64,000 nt of DNA from Desulfobacteraceae bacterium (GTDB lineage: Bacteria; Desulfobacterota; Desulfobacteria; Desulfobacterales; Desulfosalsimonadaceae), in NCBI GenBank assembly GCA_011390465.1, contig JAABSH010000005.1:1-64000 (forward strand), written 5' to 3'. A program made the translations under genes and the position numbers. Below the pieces are notes generated by a model. The model saw nothing but the letters and a program-made list of their open reading frames with translations. It ran no database searches and had not been told where the DNA came from. Below, piece by piece: positions 41,239-49,715 of the stretch. Position 1 is the first letter of the stretch. Each line of letters starts with the position of its first letter.

Positions 41239-43965
41239 TTAATTTTCCCTTATTTTTTCACTGATTTTTTCAATTCTCACCATGGAAAAGCCTGATCCGA
41301 ATGATCCGGGTTCTTCTTTCCGTTCCAATGGGGCAAGAAACATGGCGTCATTGCCTTTAACACCCTTGGGAATCACCACCTGACCCGGGTTCAGGCGCCT
41401 GTTTTGTTTAAACTGTCGGTCAATAACGCCGGACCCGGACGCTACCCGGACCTGTCCGGCGCCGCCGAGCCCCAGATTTTCACAATCTGCACGAGATATC
41501 TCAACCGCCTCCGGTCCATTGTATGCCTTGATCCTTGCCGACCGGCTGGTGCGGGTGCCGGAGCCCAGATGAAACCGGGGGGAACTGATTTTTGCAAAAA
41601 ATGGAAAAGATGGATCCAACGACAAAGGCGCGGCCTCCCGTGCCGGCAAGAATGCAAATTTTGCCTGATTGCCGGAAAACGGATTGCCCGACTCGCTGTT
41701 TTTGACCCAGTCCTGTTGGTGATTGCCAAGGCCCTGGTACATGGGAATCGTGCGCCGGATTTCCTGCCGGATTTTTTCGATTTTTTCATATTGTTCCGGA
41801 TACCCCATGACCCTGGCCAGTTGGGCAAGAATCTCCCAGTCCGCTTTTGCCTCCCCGGGCGGGGGCACTGCGGGTTCAAATGTCTGAATACGGCCTTCCA
41901 TATTGGTAAAAGATCCGTGTTTTTCGAACACCGCCGCTCCGGGCAGCACCACATGGGCAATTTCAAAAGTCCGGTTGCAAACGATGTCCTGAACCACCAG
42001 AAATTCAAGCTTTTCAAACGCAGCCCGGACCCGTTCCGGCTGGGGAAGCGACCTCAAGGGATTTTCTCCCATGATATAAGCGGCCTTGATTTCGCCTGAT
42101 TCCATAGCAGCCACCAGATCGCTCATCCCGGATTTCCGGATCAGGTCTGAATCTTTTTTAGAGGCAATTTTTTCCCGGCCCGGCAAAAATTCCGGATTCA
42201 TGCCCATGTCCATGGCACCCACCAAATTATTTTCACAAACCGGCACCCAGATACCTGCGCCGGCAACCCCCATGCTTCCAGTCAATAACGCCAGATTAAT
42301 GACCGCATCAATTAACTCACGGCCATCCGGACAATCGAGCAGGTCCGGGCCCACTACAAAGGCGATTTTCCGGGCCCTGACACGATCAACCACCTGCTGA
42401 AAAATGTCAGGCGCCATGGCATACCGTGCTGCAATGGTTTTGGGATCAAAAGCATCAAGAGAGGCGATATACGCATCCAGGCCAAACGTGTACTGGCTGA
42501 TAAAATCATTGTCCTGGCATTTTTCCGCGATCATTGTGCGGGCGAAGGCGTTGATAAGATCGCTTATATTGGGCATACCTGAACCGGAAAAACCTACGCC
42601 GGAAAAATTTGAACCGGACAAATCTGAACCGGACAACCGAGGCTGCAAACTGACCGCGGCATGGGCAAAAAGATCAGTCTTAAAGGCATCCGCCACAATC
42701 AGGGCCGTCCCTTTTCTGGCGGCCCGTTTCACATGATAGCCGACCACCGGCGCGATATTGTCCAAATCCCCGCAGATCACAAAAATTGCTTCCGCTGATT
42801 CCAGACCGGCAAGGGTGTTCACCCGGGCGGCGCCTAAGGTTCTTTCATCAATATGGGCCAAAAGCTGTTGGCCTGCCGAGCGGGCGCCTGCGATCACATT
42901 CGGCGTTTCAAAAACATCCCTTGCGATTTTCTGAAAAAGATAATTTTCTTCATTGGAACACTTGGCTGATCCGACAAACGCTATGCTTTCCGGCCCATAT
43001 TGCCGCTTGATTTGAGACAAGCGATTGGCTACGGTTTCAAAGGCATGGTCCCACGAAACCGGAAAATGGGATGCTTTGCTGTCGCTGCTGTCGCCGTCCC
43101 GATCCGGCATGGCCGCAATTTTCATGGGATGGACAAGGCGGTCCGGGCTGTTGATAAAATCATTGGCAAAATGACCGCGAATGCAAAGGGTTGCGCTGTT
43201 GACTGAAATTTTGCGTTTCGTGGGATTGACCGCTACGATCTTATCATCAGAAACCCCCATGGTCAGGCTGCACCCCACACCACAGAAACCGCAGATGGAA
43301 TTGGTTTCTTTTTCAGGGGTTCCCACATAAACGGCATTTTTAACGGAAAGCGCGCCTGTCGGGCAGATGGACACACAGGTGCCGCAAAAGGTGCAAATGG
43401 AATCTTCCAGGGGTTTTTCATGCAACGTGGCCGGGCGGGCATAAAATCCCCGGTGATTATAATCAATGGCCCCGGTGACCACGAGCTCATGATCCGCACG
43501 AATACATTTTCCGCACAGAATGCATTTGCTGAGATCCCGGATAATAAAGGGGTTGAGCTGCTCATAGGGCGTATAATTGGGCATGGGATAAAGACCGCTG
43601 TCCCCCACGCCAAGGTCAGCGGCAATCTTTCTCAGTTCACACCGGTTGCCTTTGCTGCAGACAATGCAGGATTCCGGGTGCTCGGCCATCATCAGGCGCA
43701 CAATATTGCGGCGGTGGTTTAAAATTCGGGGGGTATCGGTTTGAATGGACATGCCGGCAGCGGCCGGGGTGACGCAGGCAGCCATGAGCCGGCCGGTTTT
43801 TTCGTCTTCTACCAGGCAGAGACGACAGGCGCCGTAGGGTTTCAGATCCGGATGATAGCAGAGCGCCGGTATGTTGATGCCGTTCTGCCGGGCAGCCACC
43901 AGAATGCTGGCATCGGAAGGACATGTGACTTTCTGACCGTTAATCTTAAGAACAATGGTTTCCAC
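41239..43965 (-). CDS. NuoG-like molybdopterin-family subunit, probably not an active formate dehydrogenase
   Basis: A 908-residue protein. N-terminal [2Fe-2S] (C36, C47, C50, C64), a NuoG-type His/Cys cluster (H96, C100, C103, C109), two ferredoxin motifs (CILCGKC and CTFCGTC..CP) and a fourth cluster (C225, C228, C232) precede the molybdopterin domain (about 250-700). At the position where formate dehydrogenases have Cys or Sec before His (about 361-366) this protein reads ARSAGQ. A Mo-catalysed formate reaction is thus unlikely, and an electron-wire role as in NuoG is favoured. A run of pentapeptides lies at about residues 441-462. Confidence 0.88.
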   Translation of the reverse strand: METIVLKINGQKVTCPSDASILVAARQNGINIPALCYHPDLKPYGACRLCLVEDEKTGRLMAACVTPAAAGMSIQTDTPRILNHRRNIVRLMMAEHPESCIVCSKGNRCELRKIAADLGVGDSGLYPMPNYTPYEQLNPFIIRDLSKCILCGKCIRADHELVVTGAIDYNHRGFYARPATLHEKPLEDSICTFCGTCVSICPTGALSVKNAVYVGTPEKETNSICGFCGVGCSLTMGVSDDKIVAVNPTKRKISVNSATLCIRGHFANDFINSPDRLVHPMKIAAMPDRDGDSSDSKASHFPVSWDHAFETVANRLSQIKRQYGPESIAFVGSAKCSNEENYLFQKIARDVFETPNVIAGARSAGQQLLAHIDERTLGAARVNTLAGLESAEAIFVICGDLDNIAPVVGYHVKRAARKGTALIVADAFKTDLFAHAAVSLQPRLSGSDLSGSNFSGVGFSGSGMPNISDLINAFARTMIAEKCQDNDFISQYTFGLDAYIASLDAFDPKTIAARYAMAPDIFQQVVDRVRARKIAFVVGPDLLDCPDGRELIDAVINLALLTGSMGVAGAGIWVPVCENNLVGAMDMGMNPEFLPGREKIASKKDSDLIRKSGMSDLVAAMESGEIKAAYIMGENPLRSLPQPERVRAAFEKLEFLVVQDIVCNRTFEIAHVVLPGAAVFEKHGSFTNMEGRIQTFEPAVPPPGEAKADWEILAQLARVMGYPEQYEKIEKIRQEIRRTIPMYQGLGNHQQDWVKNSESGNPFSGNQAKFAFLPAREAAPLSLDPSFPFFAKISSPRFHLGSGTRTSRSARIKAYNGPEAVEISRADCENLGLGGAGQVRVASGSGVIDRQFKQNRRLNPGQVVIPKGVKGNDAMFLAPLERKEEPGSFGSGFSMVRIEKISEKIREN
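42581..42640 (-). repeat. Four 15-bp tandem units inside the NuoG-like gene
   Basis: Units such as GAACCGGAAAAACCT, ACGCCGGAAAAATTT, GAACCGGACAAATCT and GAACCGGACAACCGA encode SG(S/V)x(L/F/M) pentapeptides in a surface loop of the molybdopterin domain. This is in frame, so the protein is not broken. Such a minisatellite is unusual in NuoG-like proteins. Confidence 0.75.
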
Positions 43966-44042
43966 AAGCAGCTCCCTCTGTTAATTGAGAAGGTGCGTGG
44001 GTAAAGTTTTGATTCTTAACGCAGGTCGCGAATGAGATGAGA

Positions 44043-44918
44043 TTATTTTAGATTAGCAGCATCCAAATACAGTTTAAGCTTTTCTTCACCCCCGATGGTA
44101 ATAATATGCACACCCTGACACAGGTGCTTTAATCCTTTTACAGTATCTGCAAACAGTTCCATGCTGGCTTTTTCCTTGTCCACAGCCTTTGCCAGCTTCT
44201 GGATCATCCAATCCGGCACCAGGCCGGATTTCAGGTGACGGTTGAGAAACTGACCCATGCCCGCGGTTCTCAAAATCATCACTTCAGCAATCACCGGAAC
44301 CCCAAAGGTATTGGTGCGGCTTAAAAATTTTTCAAACCGATCCAGATCGAAAATCGGCGTGGTCAGAAAATATCCAGTGCCGATTTTGGTCATTTCCTCC
44401 ATTTCTTTCATCTCCAGATCCGGCACGTTTTTGCCCCAGGACGATTCCACGCCTGAGCCCAGCAGAAAATCGGGTTTTGCGGCAATGGGCTGCCCCTGGA
44501 CCGTATGGCCTTCTCGGATATGGTCCAGCACGGACTGAAGTTTTCCGGCATCCACATGGAAGAACATCATTTCCTGCAGGCTGTCGCCGGTGATGCGGTA
44601 ATCTTCGGTAAACACGAGAAGGTTGTCGATGCCGGCATCATGGGCATCCAGAAAGTCCTTTTGAAGCTGAAGGCGGTTTTTATCCCGGGTAGTGGTCTGA
44701 TAAATGGATTCAAATCGGTTTTGTTTCAGTATTTCACAAGTTTTGATGGTGTCCCCCACCACCCCTTCAAACTCATGCTCGGAAAGGGACACGCCATCAA
44801 CCCGGCCCCGGACCATCTTGAGATTTTCAACCAGCGCTTCAGGGGACTGCCCCATGGGTGCCTGAACTTCCGAGGTGACCACAAAATTTTTACGCTCAAG
44901 GGCTTCTTTGAGTTTCAT
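44043..44918 (-). CDS. Divergent methylenetetrahydrofolate reductase paralogue
   Basis: A 291-residue MetF-barrel protein. It keeps the N-terminal Glu (VVTSEVQAP) and a strand like MetF (TTTRDKNRLQLQ), but at the flavin-contact place reads VFTEDYRITGDS in place of LTGD, and it is clearly different from the MetF at 36012. It may be a second catalytic or an assembly/structural subunit. It lies between the regulator and the NuoG-like gene on the same strand, within the operon. Activity unproven. Confidence 0.85.
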   Translation of the reverse strand: MKLKEALERKNFVVTSEVQAPMGQSPEALVENLKMVRGRVDGVSLSEHEFEGVVGDTIKTCEILKQNRFESIYQTTTRDKNRLQLQKDFLDAHDAGIDNLLVFTEDYRITGDSLQEMMFFHVDAGKLQSVLDHIREGHTVQGQPIAAKPDFLLGSGVESSWGKNVPDLEMKEMEEMTKIGTGYFLTTPIFDLDRFEKFLSRTNTFGVPVIAEVMILRTAGMGQFLNRHLKSGLVPDWMIQKLAKAVDKEKASMELFADTVKGLKHLCQGVHIITIGGEEKLKLYLDAANLK

Positions 44919-44957
44919 TCTTGCCTCCTTGCCGACGGATGCGACGGCTTGCAGAAC

Positions 44958-45527
44958 TTAAGATTCAAGAAGTCTGGAAACTTCGGTTTTCAGCTGAGAA
45001 AGGGGAAGCGGTTTGGAAAAGCAGGCATCAGCACCATATTCCTTCATCTTATTGAATTTTTCTTCATCCAGATAAGCGGACAAAACAATTATCTTGGTGT
45101 GTCGGGTGTCTTCGCTGGATTTGATTTTTTTGCACACATCATGTCCTTTGATATCCGGCATCATGATATCCAGGATCATCAAATGCGGTTTAAAATGATT
45201 GACCTGGAGCCCTGCTTCAAATCCGTCAGATGCGGAAATCACCTCATAGTCATGCTCATCTTCTTCCAGGGACTGAACAATGGATTCCACAATGATCGGA
45301 TCATCATCCACCACCAGTATCCGTTTTCGACCGCTTTCTTCCACTATTTCAGGTATCGGAATCCCCTGTTTTTGCATAAACGCTTCAAGATCCTTCACAT
45401 TGATGCGCCGATGCCCGCCCGGGGTTTTATAGGCCTTGATATATCCTGAATCGATCCAGTTAATGATGGTCTGGGAGGACACCTTGCAGTATTGACTGGC
45501 GGTATAAACCGTAAAAACATCATCCAT
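44958..45527 (-). CDS. Response regulator with N-terminal MerR/excisionase-type HTH
   Basis: A 189-residue regulator with reversed architecture: a MerR-like/excisionase helix-turn-helix (about 3-55: TVYTASQYCKVSSQTIINWI, then YIKAYKTPGGHRRI) precedes a CheY-like receiver domain (about 68-187), with the acidic pair VVDDDP, the phospho-acceptor in MILDIMMPD, LSAY and KP. It likely binds DNA when the receiver is phosphorylated. The ATG at 45527 is chosen because AAGGAG is 9 bases upstream. It is the first gene of the metF-nuo transcription unit and could control it. No histidine kinase is adjacent. Confidence 0.88.
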   Translation of the reverse strand: MDDVFTVYTASQYCKVSSQTIINWIDSGYIKAYKTPGGHRRINVKDLEAFMQKQGIPIPEIVEESGRKRILVVDDDPIIVESIVQSLEEDEHDYEVISASDGFEAGLQVNHFKPHLMILDIMMPDIKGHDVCKKIKSSEDTRHTKIIVLSAYLDEEKFNKMKEYGADACFSKPLPLSQLKTEVSRLLES

Positions 45528-46188
45528 GAGCACTGTCTCCTTTTGTGAACGTTGTTTTGTGGTTATTATATTAATTTTAGTTTTATACCTTTGTCAAGCT
45601 TTTTTTGTTTATTTTTAATTCTTCAATATTATCTTTAATTTCAATATAATGAATAAAGGAAGGCTAAATTTTAAATCTATAATTTTATTTTTTTAGTTAT
45701 TTCATTTATTTTATTAAAATTTTAAAGGCTTCGCAAAAAATCAAAAATTGTCTTCTCCCGTCATTCACATGAAAGCGGGAATCCTGCAATTTCAATATGT
45801 TCTGGATGCCGGATCAAGCCTGTCCCGGACTTTGATCCGGGATCCGCATGACGGAATTCGACTTTTTACGGTTGCATCAGATTTTGGCAGAATTCAAAAA
45901 ACACAAAGGCAAGAAACAAAAAAACAATCCGGCAGGAAGAATTTAAGATCGGTATCAATCAAATGTTTCAAAAGACCCTATTTTGTGAGAGCTTAATTTT
46001 GCCTGGAGTACAGATGAGCTATTGGAGGCTCACCGGTGAGGTGGATTCTGACCGTTAGCACTGTAGTCATTTTATAACTCACAAATTAAAGCCCGGCACC
46101 AATTCTCTGGTTTGTTAAATAAAAACAAAGAAACAAGTACGGCGTCCCCTGATTTCTACGCTGATTTCTGATTTTATCGTCGTTCCGG
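45528..46188. other. Intergenic region with AT-rich part and a REP-like palindrome
   Basis: No gene seen. 45540-45735 is very AT-rich and probably contains the promoter for the metF-nuo operon. 45757-45855 is a palindromic element starting CCGTCATTC and ending GCATGACGG, with an inner GGATCAA/TTGATCC pair, like the CGTCATTCCCGC class of dispersed repeats. The stretch 46000-46150 has no feature I can name. Confidence 0.55.
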
Positions 46189-46779
46189 CTAATCCAGCCA
46201 ATCCATGGCTGAGCGGAGGCCTTTCCATGAAAAGGCGGATGCTTCTTTAAACAAATTGATAATGGCTGCTTCGGAATTCAGGGACCGGACGACCGTGCTC
46301 ATGCCGCTGTTTAACAGGCTGGCAAACCCATGGCTAAAAAGAAATCCGTGAAAAAGAATTTTTTCCGCCACCTGTCTGGGTATGTTCTGAAACATGGGGT
46401 TTTCCAGGAGCCGGTTGACGCTTGCGTCAAAATTGCGTTCACTCTGCCGGGTATTGATGGCTTCATAGGATTCCGCGTGAATGCATTGAAAAAGATATTT
46501 TTCTTCTTTTGAAAACAGCACATATCCCAGCCCCATATCCACAAACACATCCGCGGTCCAGGAACGGGACTGATAAGCCTCAAGCACCTTCCAGGCCCGC
46601 CGCACCACAGTCTCTTCCACCTCCCGCAGAGAATTGACGCAGGAATAAATCGGCATGGTAGAGGATTTCATTTTCCGGGCAATGGCCCGGGCCGTCAGAT
46701 TCTGGATGCCGTTTTTCCGCACCACCTGGAAAGCGGCTTCATGGATATCTTGAATGGCAAATTGTTTGCGTCGGGCCAT
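46189..46779 (-). CDS. TetR/AcrR-family transcription regulator
   Basis: A 196-residue protein with an N-terminal HTH (about 5-50: IHEAAFQVVRKNGIQNLTARAIARKMKSS style helix-turn-helix) and an all-helical ligand domain. The start is ambiguous: ATG at 46779 (MARRKQFAI) is chosen, as the longer frame begins with TTG inside the previous gene's end. It lies directly after the TRAP permease gene, so it probably controls the TRAP operon. It is not next to the TGACTGA operators at 59727. Confidence 0.85.
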   Translation of the reverse strand: MARRKQFAIQDIHEAAFQVVRKNGIQNLTARAIARKMKSSTMPIYSCVNSLREVEETVVRRAWKVLEAYQSRSWTADVFVDMGLGYVLFSKEEKYLFQCIHAESYEAINTRQSERNFDASVNRLLENPMFQNIPRQVAEKILFHGFLFSHGFASLLNSGMSTVVRSLNSEAAIINLFKEASAFSWKGLRSAMDWLD

Positions 46780-46801
46780 AAGCGGTTTTCGCTTGCATCT
46801 G

Positions 46802-48079
46802 CTATTGAATACCAAACCGGGTCACAAGATACAGACTCAGTTCCGGAATATAGGTGATCAGCATCAGGGCCGCCAGCAGAATCACCAGAAACGGAATGGC
46901 TGCCCGGTACAGTTCCATCACGGGTTTGTTAAACCGAAAAGAGGAAATAAACAAATTCATGCCCACCGGTGGTGTGGAATACCCGATTTCCATATTGGTT
47001 AAAAATATAATACCCAGATGCACCGGATCAATCCCGTAGCTGACGGCCACCGGCATGATCAGGGGCACCACCACCAGCAGAGCGGAATAAATATCCATGA
47101 TACATCCCACCACCAGCAGGAAGACGTTCAATCCAATAAGAAACACCCATTTGGAGGTGATAACATCCTGCATGGATTCCAGAATCAGCATGGGCACCTG
47201 GGCATCGATCATATAATTGGTGAGCGCCAGGGCCGCCCCTAAAATAATAAGGATACCGCCCACCAGCACCATGCTCTGGTTCATAATCACCGGCAGGTGC
47301 CGGAATTTGATTTCCCTGTGCACCAGCACTTCAACGATCAGGCTGTACACCACAATCAGGGTGGCCATTTCTCCCAGCGTGACATAACCGCCATAGATGC
47401 CCAGGGCCACAATAAACGGTATCAGCAATTCCCATTTGGCTGTCCAGGTGGCCGCCAGAATCCCGGCAAAAGAAACCTTTTCCCGGACCACATCCGACTT
47501 AAATCCCACAAATGTGCTGTACATGGCAAGCAGCAGAATCAGCAGCATGCCGGGGACAAGACCGGCGACAAACAATTGATTGATGCTGGTTTCGCCGATT
47601 ACTCCGAAAATAATGATGGGAAGGCTGGGCGGAAACAAGAGCCCCAGGCTCCCGGAGGAGGTCATCAGCCCCAGAGAAAACCGGTCCGGATATTTTTCCC
47701 GGATCAGGGCGGGATACAGGAGCCCGCCCAGGGCGATAATGGTCACGCCGGACGCACCGGTGAATGCCGTAAAAAAGGCGCACGCAGCCAGGGCCACAAT
47801 GGCGAACCCGCCCGGCAGCCAGCCCAGAACGGCCCGGGAAAAATTCACAATGCGCATGGACGCACGGCTTTCCGCCAGAATAAATCCGGCAAAGGTAAAC
47901 AGCGGGATGGTGTACAATACCGGATTGCTGGCAAATTTATTGTACATATCCACCACCAGAGCGGCAAAGGGAATATCCGTAAAATAAAATCCTGCCATGG
48001 CAAAGGCGGAAATCACCACAAATACCGGGGCGCCGAGAAGCGCCATGAAAACGATGAGAACCATGAGCGCTGCAATCAA
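46802..48079 (-). CDS. dctM: TRAP transporter large permease
   Basis: A 425-residue membrane protein with about 12 hydrophobic segments, typical DctM motifs (PVFVVISAFAMAGF near the start and PLIMPVAVSYGIDPVHLGI near 340). It moves the substrate bound by DctP across the cytoplasmic membrane using an ion gradient. Start overlaps the DctQ stop by 4 bases. Substrate unknown, an organic acid is usual. Confidence 0.93.
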   Translation of the reverse strand: MIAALMVLIVFMALLGAPVFVVISAFAMAGFYFTDIPFAALVVDMYNKFASNPVLYTIPLFTFAGFILAESRASMRIVNFSRAVLGWLPGGFAIVALAACAFFTAFTGASGVTIIALGGLLYPALIREKYPDRFSLGLMTSSGSLGLLFPPSLPIIIFGVIGETSINQLFVAGLVPGMLLILLLAMYSTFVGFKSDVVREKVSFAGILAATWTAKWELLIPFIVALGIYGGYVTLGEMATLIVVYSLIVEVLVHREIKFRHLPVIMNQSMVLVGGILIILGAALALTNYMIDAQVPMLILESMQDVITSKWVFLIGLNVFLLVVGCIMDIYSALLVVVPLIMPVAVSYGIDPVHLGIIFLTNMEIGYSTPPVGMNLFISSFRFNKPVMELYRAAIPFLVILLAALMLITYIPELSLYLVTRFGIQ

Positions 48080-48639
48080 AACGATTCCCCCCTGAAAATA
48101 TCCCGCACCCCTGTGCAGAAATGCCGGGCAAACCGCATACTGATGATCAGATATCCGGCAGGCATGATGATCTGGAATACCCAGACCGGAAGATGTAAAA
48201 ACCGGGAATGGGCCTGCATTTCAAATTCAATCTGCACAAACTGAAACGCGGCCACCGCCAGAACGGTACTGACCCCTGCGGAAAAAAGGCTGACCAGCAC
48301 ATCCAGGTACCTTTTTTTATCGTTTCCCACAAAATGGGTGAGCACGTCGATTCTGACATGGGACTTGCTCCGGGTGGCAATCCCGGCCCCCACAAACGCG
48401 ATCCAGAGCACCAGATGGCGGATCAGGTCGTCACCGCCGGGGACGCCGGACTGAAAAAAATTGCGCATGAACACCTGCAGCAGCACCATCACCACCATGG
48501 TGCCCAGGAAAAAGGCAATCAGAAAATCCTCAATCCGGGTAACCACGCGGGTAAAAAGGCTGCTCTCCCGCCAGGCCGCAGCGCACAAAGGACATTCATA
48601 ATGATCATCAAAATCATTTCCACATTTCAGACACTGCAT
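48076..48639 (-). CDS. dctQ: TRAP transporter small permease with N-terminal zinc ribbon
   Basis: A 187-residue DctQ with four membrane helices (from about residue 38). Unusually, residues 1-22 form a zinc knuckle pair, CLKCG and CPLCA, before the first helix; DctQ proteins normally begin with a short amphipathic segment. The start ATG is 9 bases from the DctP gene. It pairs with DctM in the membrane. Whether the ribbon binds metal is untested. Confidence 0.88.
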   Translation of the reverse strand: MQCLKCGNDFDDHYECPLCAAAWRESSLFTRVVTRIEDFLIAFFLGTMVVMVLLQVFMRNFFQSGVPGGDDLIRHLVLWIAFVGAGIATRSKSHVRIDVLTHFVGNDKKRYLDVLVSLFSAGVSTVLAVAAFQFVQIEFEMQAHSRFLHLPVWVFQIIMPAGYLIISMRFARHFCTGVRDIFRGESF

Positions 48640-48647
48640 ATCGCCCC

Positions 48648-49700
48648 TTACTTCACCTTTTCAATGCTGCTGTCAGGATGCGCTTTTCGGTATGCTTCCA
48701 GAATTGCCAATGTCCGGTCCAGCAATTCACGGGAGTAGAGTTTGCCCACCAGGTTTTCCCTGGCCTTTCTGGAGGTTTCCAGAACAAAATCCAGAACCCC
48801 GCTGTCCGGATCAAATTTTACGATTTCAATACCGGCTTTCTTGAGCACTTCAATGGATTTTTTGTCCTGTTCCCGGGCTTTTTCACTTAACCGGGCAAAA
48901 TACGGCTCGCAAATGGCAATGATTTTTTTCTGGTTTTCAGCAGATATTTTTTTCCATATTCTTTTGGATACAATGGTGGCCCCCTGAACGTTGGTCACCG
49001 GGTATTCACTCATATAGTCAAACCGCTCAAACCAATGAAACGCCACGGCCCCGTAGGGGGTAATGCTGGCAGTATCAATGAGCCGGGTGGACAGGGAGGT
49101 CATCACGTCCGTAAAGGACAGGGGTACCGGCGTAATGCCGAAGGCGTCAAACATGGCCTTGCTCAGGGGATCATCTTCCCACTGCCACCATTTCTGGGCC
49201 TGAGCCACTTCCAGAGAGGTGATGGGCACTTTTGAAAACGTATACACAAATCCAATTTCATTCCATCCCAGCACAATATAGCCTTCTTCTTCAAACCGCC
49301 GGGCCATATATGTCTGAAGTTCTTTGCGCACATGCTCCACTTCATCATAATTTCTGAATACATAGGGCAACTCCGTCACCCGGACCTCCGGCACAATGCG
49401 TCCCAGACCGCTGCCGGTAAACGTGCCTCCGTGAAGCTGACCCAGACGGATTTTACTCAACACCTCTTTTTCATCCCCCTGAACACTGCCGTAATAAAGC
49501 TTAATCCCAACTTCATTGCCGGTTTTTTCACGGATTTCCGCATCCATGAGGTCAATCTGCTCCATCATAAACGATCCCCGGGGAGCGATGGTGGCCAGTT
49601 TCAATAAAACGTCAGGAGATTTTTCCGCAAACACCATTTCAGGCAGCAGCAAAACAAGCATCAACAAGACAGGTCCTGTATATTTTTTTATGAAATTCAT
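48648..49700 (-). CDS. dctP: TRAP transporter substrate-binding protein
   Basis: A 350-residue periplasmic protein with a signal peptide (about 1-25) and the DctP fold: KLATIAPRGSF at the start, KIRLGQLHGGTFTGSGLG, and the conserved RLIDTASITPYGAVAFHWF region that shapes the ligand pocket. The substrate cannot be inferred. It is 15 bp downstream of the TatT-like lipoprotein gene. Confidence 0.93.
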   Translation of the reverse strand: MNFIKKYTGPVLLMLVLLLPEMVFAEKSPDVLLKLATIAPRGSFMMEQIDLMDAEIREKTGNEVGIKLYYGSVQGDEKEVLSKIRLGQLHGGTFTGSGLGRIVPEVRVTELPYVFRNYDEVEHVRKELQTYMARRFEEEGYIVLGWNEIGFVYTFSKVPITSLEVAQAQKWWQWEDDPLSKAMFDAFGITPVPLSFTDVMTSLSTRLIDTASITPYGAVAFHWFERFDYMSEYPVTNVQGATIVSKRIWKKISAENQKKIIAICEPYFARLSEKAREQDKKSIEVLKKAGIEIVKFDPDSGVLDFVLETSRKARENLVGKLYSRELLDRTLAILEAYRKAHPDSSIEKVK

Positions 49701-49715
49701 TTTCGCCTCACCTTT

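Noticed and set aside
41239..43965. Catalytic formate dehydrogenase
   Set aside because: The expected Cys/Sec-His catalytic motif is replaced by SAGQ, so only an electron-transfer role is supported.
45748..45996. 82-codon plus-strand frame in the gap before the TetR gene
   Set aside because: It runs through a REP-like palindrome, has no ribosome site and no recognisable domain.
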